Shown here: piece by piece, positions 1 through 6,279 of the stretch
How positions within the stretch are numbered: the first letter of the stretch is position 1
Layout of the letters: every line of letters begins with the position of its first letter
The notes under the pieces: generated by a model
The model's input: the letters and a program-made list of their open reading frames with translations, nothing else
Database searches by the model: none
Told to the model about the DNA's origin: nothing
DNA from: Bifidobacterium breve
Lineage (GTDB): Bacteria > Bacteroidota > Bacteroidia > Cytophagales > UBA9547
DNA: 7,537 nt
Direction: 5' to 3'
Assembly: GCA_943325655.2 (NCBI GenBank)
Contig: CALPQG020000112.1
Coordinates: forward strand, 1 to 7,537
Position numbers and translations under genes: made by a program

Positions 1-1
1 C

Positions 2-1924
2 AATGCATCAAAAGATTTATCCAATGAAAAAGAATTTTTACTTCAAATTTTGAATTCCCTATTTGTTGAACCTATGAATGGTAAAGCAAAAGACAAAACA
101 ATTAATTTACAAATTGGTGAATTTACCCATGAAGGTAAAACCCTAAAAAAAGGTGATGAAGCTTATAAATTAGAAATCAAAGGGTTCAAAATTACCATTA
201 CAGGATCAGATGAAGCTGGTGTATTTTATGGTATCCAAACATTAAAAGCATTGTTTCCGGTGGAAGCCTTTAAAGCAAAAGGAAAAACGATTGGTTTAAC
301 AGAAGTAAACATCACTGATTACCCTCGTTTTCATTACAGAGGTATGATGCTGGATGTGGCCCGTAATTTTCAAAAGAAAGAAGCAGTCTTAAAATACCTT
401 GACTTATTGGCTTTTTATAAAATCAATAAATTTCATTTTCACCTGACGGATGATGAAGGTTGGAGAATTCACATCAAAACCTTACCTGAGCTTACTGAAA
501 TCGGTGGCAACAGAGGCCATGATGCAACCGGTAATGGCATGCTGCCTTCTTTTGCCTCAGGCCCATTCAATGACCCTGCAGTATCTTCTGGTTCAGGTTA
601 TTATACAAGAGAAGATTTTATTGAAATATTGAAATATGCAAAAGCGCGTCACATTGAAGTTATGCCTGAAATTGATATTCCCGGTCATTCAAGGGCGGCC
701 ATTAAAGCGATGGATGTTCGCTATGAACGGTTAATGAAAGCGGGTAAAAATGCTGAAGCAAGTAAATTTTTATTAAGGGATTTGAATGATACATCTGAAT
801 ACCAGTCTGTTCAGATGTGGAATGACAATGTGATTTGTATTTGCCAACCTTCTGCATTAAACTTTGTGGATGAAGTAGTGAAAGAATTGGTGGTGATGTT
901 TAAAGAAGCCAATGCGCCAATCACAAGTTTACACATTGGTGGTGATGAAGTTCCTGAAGGCGTATGGCAAAAATCTCCTTTGTGTGCACAACTCTTAGCT
1001 GCTGACCCAAACTTGAATACTACGGAAGAATTACCCATGTATTTCTTGAAAAAAATGAGTGAGATTTTGGCCAAACACAAACTTAAAGTGGCAGGTTGGG
1101 AAGAAATTGCGTTGAAAAAAGTAGGCAAAGAACATGTGGTAAACAATGAATTTGTAAACGCCAATTTTAGTCCTTATACCTGGAACAATGTATGGGGTTG
1201 GGGTGCTGAAGACATTGCTTATAAATTGGCCAATGCAGGCTACAAAATAGTATTGTCTAATGTTACCCATTTGTACTTCGACTTGGCGTACGACAGGTCT
1301 CCTGAAGAACCAGGTTATTATTGGGGTGGATTTGTAGGTACTAAAAAACCTTATGAATTTATTCCACTTGATATTTATAAAAGTGCGAATGAAAACCGTA
1401 TGGGTGATAAAATAGACCAATCCACTTTAAATGGTAAAGAAAGATTGACCGCTGCAGGAAAAGAAAATATTTTGGGTATTCAAGGTCAATTATGGACAGA
1501 AAACACCACCAGTCAAGCCTTGATGGAATATTTATCATTCCCTAAAGTAATTGGATTGGCAGAAAGAGCTTGGTCAAAAGACCCCTCCTGGTCAACAATA
1601 GCTGATGAAACTACAAGAAATCAAGCCATTGATGTGTCTTGGAATATTTTTGCCAACACGATTGGTCAAAAAGAATTTGCACGTTTAGATTATGTAAATG
1701 GCGGTGTTGGTTACAGGGTTTCTGTTCCTGGTGCTGTGGTTGAAAAAGGGATACTAACGGCAAATGTAGATTTCCCTGGGTTAACCATCAGGTATACCAC
1801 AGATGGTTCAGAACCAACGAAAACCAGTTCGTTGTACACTGCTCCTGTGGCAGTTACAGGAACTGTAAAAGTGAAAGCATTTACTTCTAATGGAAGATCT
1901 AGTAGAACGACTACAGTCAAATAA
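2..1924 (+). CDS. GH20 beta-N-acetylhexosaminidase (chitobiase-like), 5' end outside window
   Basis: This enzyme removes terminal beta-linked GlcNAc/GalNAc from chitin oligomers, glycans or muropeptides, probably in the periplasm or at the outer surface. The frame is open to the left edge, so the TTG at 50 is not a real start. 640 residues are visible; the numbers here count from base 2. The end of the GH20b alpha/beta domain comes first (about 1-105). The TIM barrel follows: YRGMMLDVARNF with the substrate-binding Arg (113), HFHLTDDEGWR (145-155), EVMPEIDIPGH (about 219-229), and HIGGDE with the catalytic Asp315-Glu316 pair of substrate-assisted catalysis. WNNVWGWG, GIQGQLWTE and FPKVIGLAERAW complete the barrel. 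The last 60 or so residues (YTTDGSEPT, VKVKAFTSNGRSS) match the Ig-like C-terminal domain of chitobiases. All catalytic motifs are intact. The signal peptide and any N-terminal carbohydrate-binding domain would lie outside the window. The exact substrate cannot be told from sequence. Confidence 0.95.
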   Translation, partial: NASKDLSNEKEFLLQILNSLFVEPMNGKAKDKTINLQIGEFTHEGKTLKKGDEAYKLEIKGFKITITGSDEAGVFYGIQTLKALFPVEAFKAKGKTIGLTEVNITDYPRFHYRGMMLDVARNFQKKEAVLKYLDLLAFYKINKFHFHLTDDEGWRIHIKTLPELTEIGGNRGHDATGNGMLPSFASGPFNDPAVSSGSGYYTREDFIEILKYAKARHIEVMPEIDIPGHSRAAIKAMDVRYERLMKAGKNAEASKFLLRDLNDTSEYQSVQMWNDNVICICQPSALNFVDEVVKELVVMFKEANAPITSLHIGGDEVPEGVWQKSPLCAQLLAADPNLNTTEELPMYFLKKMSEILAKHKLKVAGWEEIALKKVGKEHVVNNEFVNANFSPYTWNNVWGWGAEDIAYKLANAGYKIVLSNVTHLYFDLAYDRSPEEPGYYWGGFVGTKKPYEFIPLDIYKSANENRMGDKIDQSTLNGKERLTAAGKENILGIQGQLWTENTTSQALMEYLSFPKVIGLAERAWSKDPSWSTIADETTRNQAIDVSWNIFANTIGQKEFARLDYVNGGVGYRVSVPGAVVEKGILTANVDFPGLTIRYTTDGSEPTKTSSLYTAPVAVTGTVKVKAFTSNGRSSRTTTVK

Positions 1925-1945
1925 TTAAACGAAAAAATCAATTAC

Positions 1946-1998
1946 ATCTTGCATTTATATTCCTTGATTAAAGGGTATAAATGCAAGATTTTATTTTT
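1946..1998 (+). terminator. Rho-independent terminator of the GH20 gene
   Basis: A perfect 14-bp inverted repeat (1946-1959 with 1976-1989, core CTTGCATTTATA/TATAAATGCAAG) starts 22 bases after the stop codon. The 16-base interior can pair further (CCTT with AAGG around a GATTA loop). A T-rich run, TTTTATTTTTT, follows directly. The A-run upstream (1932-1937) could let it act weakly on the other strand too, but no transcript is seen to end there. Confidence 0.85.
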
Positions 1999-2198
1999 TG
2001 TATTTTTATTTGAAACCCCTACTCCTATTTTTGCTTAAATCGGATACTAATTGTTCTAGTTCTTTTTTGGTATAAATGAAATGTTATGGGTAAGTATTAA
2101 ACAGATGATGATAGTTGTGATTTTTCGATAGGGACAGTTCCGATGCTGCTGGATTGATTCATCCCGATATTCTCGAGAGCGTTCCGAAAGCGAAATTT

Positions 2199-2383
2199 CG
2201 TTAACTTAAGAAAAAATCAGCGGTTATCCGTTTAATCGGCTTCATCCGTGTTCCATACCGCACTTGCGAGATTATGCTTTGACAAAGAACCCCGTTGAAA
2301 AACGGGGCCAAATTGCACACAGATTTTGGCGGATTATGCAGATTTTCACGGATTTTAAAGTAACAAAATTCCTTCACTTAACG
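2199..2383. repeat. Imperfect inverted-repeat element with ATC-phased arms
   Basis: The left arm (2199-2250) and the reverse complement of the right arm (2318-2383) read alike. Both open with CGTTAA[C/G]T[T/G]AAG (10 of 12 identical), then an A-rich stretch, then a series of ATC[C/T/A/G]G blocks. In the left arm ATC falls at 2216, 2226, 2235 and 2244; in the right arm GAT falls at 2322, 2332, 2341 and 2351. The spacing is therefore 9-10 bases, close to one helical turn. Near the centre is a perfect 7-bp hairpin with a GAAA loop (2290-2307). The element resembles intergenic repeats of the type ACACAGATTT...CACGGATTTT that I recall from many Bacteroidota genomes. Whether it is mobile or acts as RNA or DNA cannot be told here. 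There is no transposase and no obvious target-site duplication. Confidence 0.6.
2290..2307. other. Perfect GC-rich hairpin with GAAA tetraloop
   Basis: CCCCGTT (2290-2296), loop GAAA (2297-2300) and AACGGGG (2301-2307) form a perfect 7-bp stem capped by a GNRA-type tetraloop when read on the plus strand. No T-run follows, so it is not a standard terminator. It lies near the centre of the larger inverted-repeat element and would cap that hairpin. Confidence 0.6.
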
Positions 2384-2627
2384 ACATTGGCCGATAGCCC
2401 GCGAATCGCCCCCAAAATCCTATAAATAAATTTTGTGGCTAAAGCTATTTTTTAATGAACCCTGAAAAAATATAAAAAAACTATCCTTTAGATGGATACT
2501 TTTGATATTCTCCAATGACATTAACCCACCATAAATCATCTAGAACATCTTTTTTGTCATCCATACAAAAGTATGTCTAAAAAATATGCTTAACTAATTA
2601 TTAAACATAAAGTGAATAACACAAGCT

Positions 2628-2636
2628 TGTGGATAA
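2628..2636 (-). promoter_or_regulatory. DnaA-box-like site, perfect TTATCCACA
   Basis: TGTGGATAA on the plus strand is the exact complement of the E. coli-type consensus TTATCCACA. It sits in a very AT-rich gene-free stretch and overlaps a 12-bp palindrome (2620-2631). A single perfect 9-mer can arise by chance, so this is a candidate DnaA binding site and not proof of one. Confidence 0.35.
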
Positions 2637-2714
2637 GTAGACAAAATTTACATTAAAAAAGAGTCTAAAAATACAGCTCAAACTAGGACTAAAAACCACT
2701 ATTTGCAATAAAGT

Positions 2715-2723
2715 TGATCCACA
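2715..2723 (+). promoter_or_regulatory. DnaA-box-like site, one mismatch
   Basis: TGATCCACA differs from TTATCCACA at one position. It lies 78 bases to the right of the perfect site and in the opposite orientation. A weaker two-mismatch copy (TCATCCATA) is at 2557-2565. The support comes only from clustering in an AT-rich intergenic stretch. Confidence 0.25.
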
Positions 2724-2869
2724 CCTATAAAATATAATTTAGTTAGTAGTCTGGGTAGTTACGAAAAATGAATAGTTTATCAGCAAACCCTACTTAAACC
2801 CACAAAAAATCATCTCAATCCAATTAGTAATCCTCTCCCTAAAAAAATATTTCACTCGTACCTGATTTT

Positions 2870-4264
2870 CTATAAAATATACTGACTCAGGTCTTTGTTT
2901 TTAATCAATCCGACTAGTCTCGTTTCCACCATTTCTTTGGTGATAATGATGTGCGCATTGGGTGTAATAATTTCAGGAACGTCGTATAAAAACTCATTTA
3001 ACAAATGACTCATTACGGTTTGCAACCTCCTTGCACCAATATTTTCCATGTCATTATTTACCTCAAATGCGATTTCCGCTAACTTCTCAATCGCATCTTC
3101 ATTGAAAGATAAAGTAACACCTTCTGCAGCCAGAAGTGCTTCGTATTGTTTGGTTAAGGCATTTTTAGGCGTTTGAAGAATCTCAACAAAATCTTTTTGG
3201 GTCAGTTTGTTGAGTTCAACCCGAATAGGAAAACGGCCTTGTAATTCGGGTATCAAATCTGAAGGTTTTGAAAAATGAAATGCGCCAGCGGCAATGAACA
3301 AAATATGGTCGGTATGGATGATACCGTATTTTGTACTTACGGCACTTCCCTCTACAATTGGCAACAAATCTCTTTGAACTCCTTCCCTACTTACATCAGG
3401 TCCGCCACTGCTTTTATGGTTACCTGCAATTTTATCTATTTCATCAATAAAGATAATGCCTGTATTTTCAGCCCTTTTAATTGCTTCTTCTTTGACTTCA
3501 TCCATATCAATAAGCTTGCTTACCTCTTCATCTAATAAAATCTTTCTGGCGTCGGCAATACTTACTTTTCTTTTTTTATGTTGTTTCGGAATAATACTTC
3601 CGAGCATTTCCTGAATATTCATCATCGACGCATCGTCCATTCCACCCGGACTTACGATTCCCATTCCAACATTGGAAAAATGTTTTACATCGATTTCAAT
3701 TTTGCGTTCATCCAGGTCACCTCTTTTTAATTTTTCACGAAACAAATCACGTGTATTTTCATTCAGGACTTTGTCTGATTGATCAATAGGAATCGTGTAG
3801 TTGTTTTTGTCTTGTTTTTTTGAAGAGGATGAATCTTTCAAAGGTGGAATCAAAATATCTAAAATGATATCTTCTACCGCTTCAGCGGCCTTGTCTTTTA
3901 CCGCTTCTTTTCGTTGAGACCTCACCAGGCTTACAGCCTGTTCGGCCAAATCACGCACCATGCTTTCTACATCACGCCCTACATAACCAACTTCTGTAAA
4001 TTTGGATGCTTCTACTTTTGTAAAAGGAGCATCTGCAATTTTGGCAAGGCGACGCGCAATTTCAGTTTTACCTACCCCTGTTGCGCCTATCATTAAAATA
4101 TTGTTGGGCGCAATTTCTTTCTGGATTTCTAATGGAGCAGCCATTCTTCTCCACCTGTTTCTCAACGCAATAGCAACATTACGTTTGGCTTCAAATTGAC
4201 CTATGATATATTTATCAAGTTCCTGAACAATTTGTTGAGGCGTTAAAAAAGTTGAATCAAGCAT
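2870..4264 (-). CDS. hslU: ATP-dependent protease ATPase subunit HslU (ClpY)
   Basis: HslU is the hexameric AAA+ unfoldase that feeds substrates into the HslV peptidase in the cytoplasm. Its 464 residues are slightly longer than E. coli HslU (443). It starts with the typical TPQQIVQELDKYIIGQ segment. Walker A is GATGVGKT (60-67), the pore loop is GYVG (93-96), and the I domain runs from about 110 to 245. Walker B is IIFIDEID (270-277), the arginine-finger region is GRFPIR (343-348), and sensor 2 is GARRL (410-414). The C-terminal DLSQYIL matches the tail that docks into HslV, so the partner should exist in the genome. Walker A has Ala where most family members have Pro (GPTGVGKT); this should be tolerated. 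The ATG start sits one residue before the conserved N-terminus. hslV is not adjacent: gpsA lies 89 bases upstream. Confidence 0.97.
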   Translation of the reverse strand: MLDSTFLTPQQIVQELDKYIIGQFEAKRNVAIALRNRWRRMAAPLEIQKEIAPNNILMIGATGVGKTEIARRLAKIADAPFTKVEASKFTEVGYVGRDVESMVRDLAEQAVSLVRSQRKEAVKDKAAEAVEDIILDILIPPLKDSSSSKKQDKNNYTIPIDQSDKVLNENTRDLFREKLKRGDLDERKIEIDVKHFSNVGMGIVSPGGMDDASMMNIQEMLGSIIPKQHKKRKVSIADARKILLDEEVSKLIDMDEVKEEAIKRAENTGIIFIDEIDKIAGNHKSSGGPDVSREGVQRDLLPIVEGSAVSTKYGIIHTDHILFIAAGAFHFSKPSDLIPELQGRFPIRVELNKLTQKDFVEILQTPKNALTKQYEALLAAEGVTLSFNEDAIEKLAEIAFEVNNDMENIGARRLQTVMSHLLNEFLYDVPEIITPNAHIIITKEMVETRLVGLIKNKDLSQYIL

Positions 4265-4267
4265 GTT

Positions 4268-4353
4268 GGTATAGAGTATAGAGTACAGGGTACTCTTATT
4301 TACGGTTAAATTAAATTTGTACTTTGTACTCAGTACTCTGTACCCTGTACAAA
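4268..4353. repeat. Two facing arrays of 7-base GTAC repeats between gpsA and hslU
   Basis: The right array reads GTACTTT, GTACTCA, GTACTCT, GTACCCT, GTACAAA in exact 7-base steps (4319-4353). The left array (about 4268-4293), read on the minus strand, gives GTACCCT, GTACTCT, ATACTCT, ATACC, so it is the same heptad in inverted orientation. GTACAGGGTAC (4283-4293) and GTACCCTGTAC (4340-4350) are a perfect 11-bp inverted pair around 46 AT-rich bases. The arrays fill nearly the whole intergenic gap: the right one touches the gpsA stop codon and the left one ends 4 bases before the hslU start. They would lie in the hslU leader if the genes are co-transcribed. Function unknown. Similar heptads occur between genes in Bacteroidota as far as I recall. 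Confidence 0.8.
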
Positions 4354-5388
4354 CTAACGCAGTATATTTCTTAAAATTTGAATTTCAGTAGCAGGGGCAA
4401 TTTTTTCATAAACAATATTGTAAACCGCTTTGGTAATGGGCATATCTACTTCAAATCTTTTGTTGATTTCATGAATACTTTTTACGGCATAATAACCTTC
4501 TGCAATCATATTCATCTCCACCTGAGCCGATTTTACAGAATATCCTCTTCCAATCATGTTTCCAAACATCCTGTTTCTACTAAATTGAGAATAGGCGGTC
4601 ACCAGTAAATCCCCCAAATAGGCGGAATCATTTAAATCACGCTGCATTGGAAAAGCCGTGTCCAGGAAGCGTTTAATTTCCTGCATCGCATTTGATATCA
4701 AAACCGATTGAAAGTTGTCACCGTAGTTTAAGCCATGGGTAATCCCTGAAGCCAAAGCAATGATATTTTTCATGATGGCACAGTATTCAACGCCATAAAT
4801 ATCTGTTAAACAGTGTGTTTTAACAAACCTGCAATTGAGTAATTGCGAAAACTGGATGGCATTGTTATAATCTTTGCTCGCTACTGTCAGGTAAGATTGT
4901 TTTTCCATGGCCACTTCTTCTGCATGACAAGGACCGCCAATGATACAGAATTCCGTTTCAGGAACATTGTATTCTCTTTCTATATAATCTGTAACAGGTT
5001 CATTAATTACTGGAATTAAGCCTTTTATAGCTGAAACCACTATTTTACCTTTAAAATCTTCCGGTTTGAGTGGGGCAAGTACTTCGCGAAGAAAAGCACC
5101 AGGAATGGCCAGTATAATGTAAGTTACGTCTTCACATACTTTGGTAATATTGGTATCAGGCTTTACCTTTTTTGGGTTAATCTGTACATCACTTAAGTAA
5201 TTAGGATTATGGTGGAAGTTTTTAATATGTTTTACATATTCAGGTTTTCTTAACCACCATTTTATTTTTACATCATTTTCTGATAAAATTTTAACCAAAG
5301 CAGTAGCCCAGGTTCCTCCACCAATTACTGCTACGCTTACATTAGAGATTTTTTTCGAGATCAATGTTTTATAAATTTTACTTTGCAA
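4354..5388 (-). CDS. gpsA: NAD(P)-dependent glycerol-3-phosphate dehydrogenase
   Basis: GpsA reduces dihydroxyacetone phosphate to sn-glycerol-3-phosphate for phospholipid synthesis in the cytoplasm. The N-terminal Rossmann domain has GGGTWATA (23-30, family GxGxWGTA). SAIKG (119-123) carries the conserved Lys, and IGGPCHAEEVA (150-160) matches the family's GPSHAEEV. In the C-terminal helical domain the catalytic Lys is K207 (GVEYCAIMKNIIALASG), followed by NYGDNFQSVLI, YLGDLLVTAYS (257-267) and SRNRMFG (270-276). The 344 residues are normal for the family. No ATG precedes the Rossmann motif in frame. The likely start is TTG at 5388, only 16 bases after the sdaAB stop; another TTG lies 8 codons further in. 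The short gap suggests co-transcription and perhaps translational coupling with sdaAB. Confidence 0.96.
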   Translation of the reverse strand: MQSKIYKTLISKKISNVSVAVIGGGTWATALVKILSENDVKIKWWLRKPEYVKHIKNFHHNPNYLSDVQINPKKVKPDTNITKVCEDVTYIILAIPGAFLREVLAPLKPEDFKGKIVVSAIKGLIPVINEPVTDYIEREYNVPETEFCIIGGPCHAEEVAMEKQSYLTVASKDYNNAIQFSQLLNCRFVKTHCLTDIYGVEYCAIMKNIIALASGITHGLNYGDNFQSVLISNAMQEIKRFLDTAFPMQRDLNDSAYLGDLLVTAYSQFSRNRMFGNMIGRGYSVKSAQVEMNMIAEGYYAVKSIHEINKRFEVDMPITKAVYNIVYEKIAPATEIQILRNILR

Positions 5389-5404
5389 TATTAAGGCATT
5401 AATC

Positions 5405-6082
5405 CTACAAATCCATGTCCGACAGGTAAATTACTGACGAAATCCACCTTAAATTTTGTAAATACATCAAAGTAATGGGGTTAATGGCTGAATCCATCTC
5501 AATAAAATGACATCCCTCTCCTTTTTTACTTTTTCTTGACACACCCATCGTGGCAATATTACAATCATCGTGGGCAATAACTTCGGCAATGAAGGCAATA
5601 CTTCCCTTAATATCTTCAGCTTTAATAATTAAGGTAAACGTTTGGGCCGAAAGACTACATTCAAATCCATCAATTTCTACAATTTTTATTACCCCGCCAC
5701 CCAGACTTTCAGCCACAATTTCCAGTGTTTTTTGGTCTGAAGTTAACTGAAGTTTTATCGTATTGGGGTGTTTATCGCCCGCATTGTTAACGGTTTTGTA
5801 TTCGAAAATTAATTTTGCTTTTTTAGCAATGACAGGAGCAGTTTTGATTCGAATATCATCGGGTTTCATGCCAAGCAAACCACCAATAATGGCCAAATCA
5901 CTGCCATGACCTTGGTAAGTACTGGCAAAAGAATTGTAAAAAGTGATTACTGCCTTGTCTGGAACTTTACCCAGAAGTTTGTGCGCAAAACGCCCAATCC
6001 TTACCACTCCAGCGGTGTGCGAACTTGACGGCCCTATCATAATGGGGCCAATCATATCGAAAATACTACTGCGCTCCGACAT
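5405..6082 (-). CDS. sdaAB: L-serine ammonia-lyase (iron-sulfur type), beta subunit
   Basis: This is the beta subunit of the two-chain, [4Fe-4S]-dependent L-serine dehydratase, which converts serine to pyruvate and ammonia. The N-terminal part has IGPIMIGPSSSHTAG (11-25) with the serine-binding loop, TYQGHGSDLAIIGGLLG (55-71) and HPNT (105-108), all hallmarks of the SDH beta domain. Residues from about 148 to 220 form an ACT domain (TLIIKAEDIKGSIAFIAEVIA ... GCHFIEMD), which in this family is linked to substrate or cofactor control. At 225 residues the length fits the separate beta subunit. It lacks the cysteine-bearing alpha domain that binds the cluster, so the activity needs an sdaAA gene elsewhere in the genome; none is next to it. 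The ATG at 6082 follows an A-run. It is first in the minus-strand set with gpsA and hslU. Confidence 0.93.
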   Translation of the reverse strand: MSERSSIFDMIGPIMIGPSSSHTAGVVRIGRFAHKLLGKVPDKAVITFYNSFASTYQGHGSDLAIIGGLLGMKPDDIRIKTAPVIAKKAKLIFEYKTVNNAGDKHPNTIKLQLTSDQKTLEIVAESLGGGVIKIVEIDGFECSLSAQTFTLIIKAEDIKGSIAFIAEVIAHDDCNIATMGVSRKSKKGEGCHFIEMDSAINPITLMYLQNLRWISSVIYLSDMDL

Positions 6083-6279
6083 TTTTTTAAGTTTAGCGTT
6101 TTCAGTTGAATTTAAAAACTTGTTTAATTATTTCCTTACGTTTTTTATTGTTGTTCAGTTCAATTACTTTTGTTCAATTAGGAACGCTTAGGAGAATATA
6201 CAAAGTTTATCTGTGATAGGATACATTTCCTTACTCAAACTTCTAAACAGTTAACTGAAAACTGTTAACCAAAACAACA
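6083..6279. promoter_or_regulatory. Divergent promoter region between sdaAB and the PabC-like gene
   Basis: This 197-base AT-rich region must serve both directions. On the plus strand TACTTTTG (6165-6172) fits the Bacteroidota -7 element TAnnTTTG. I see no clear TTTG at the -33 spacing (TTG occurs at 6148-6153, closer than usual). A 9-base direct repeat GTTCAATTA (6158-6166 and 6172-6180) flanks and overlaps this box. An inverted repeat AACAGTT/AACTGTT (6246-6252, 6260-6266), containing the perfect palindrome CAGTTAACTG (6248-6257), lies 13 bases before the plus-strand start. On the minus strand only a one-mismatch -7 candidate was found. No Shine-Dalgarno sequence is seen for either gene. 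Confidence 0.45.

Larger units (their letters stand above)
1925..2869. other. Long intergenic region without a convincing gene
   Basis: 945 bases lie between the convergent GH20 and hslU genes. The first part holds the GH20 terminator. About 2120-2430 is GC-richer (56 of 120 bases G+C at 2221-2340, counted by hand) and carries an inverted-repeat element plus a perfect 10-bp palindrome, CGAAATTTCG (2191-2200). About 2440-2869 is very AT-rich (34 of 120 at 2461-2580). That part carries a 27-codon minus-strand reading frame (2564-2481), a 9-bp inverted repeat ATACTTTTG/CAAAAGTAT (2496-2504, 2566-2574), a 12-bp palindrome CACAAGCTTGTG (2620-2631) and DnaA-box-like sites. I see no frame over 40 codons with protein-family character, no tRNA, and no clear hairpin terminator for hslU. 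Confidence 0.8.

Noticed and set aside
811..1420. Minus-strand open frames inside the GH20 gene
   Set aside because: They are shadows of a gene with all family motifs in the plus frame and show no family character.
2097..2216. Minus-strand open frame of 39 codons (contains NALENIGMNQSSSIGTVPIEK)
   Set aside because: It is short, its only ATG leaves 21 codons, it borders the inverted-repeat element, and I cannot tie it to a family. It could be a gene relic but there is not enough to call one.
2261..2320. tRNA or small structured RNA gene around the GC hairpin
   Set aside because: No cloverleaf, no T-loop consensus and no promoter; only the single hairpin is supported.
2211..2360. Plus-strand frames through the repeat (RFWRIMQIFTDF type)
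   Set aside because: Such peptides arise from translating this kind of repeat and are often annotated as short hypothetical proteins; the structure is explained by the inverted repeat.
2598..2626. Possible dif/XerCD site (ATTAAACATAA resembles one arm)
   Set aside because: Only one arm resembles the E. coli XerD half; the other half does not match and the centre is not convincing.
3275..4199. Plus-strand open frames inside hslU
   Set aside because: They overlap a fully motif-supported hslU and have no recognisable protein features.
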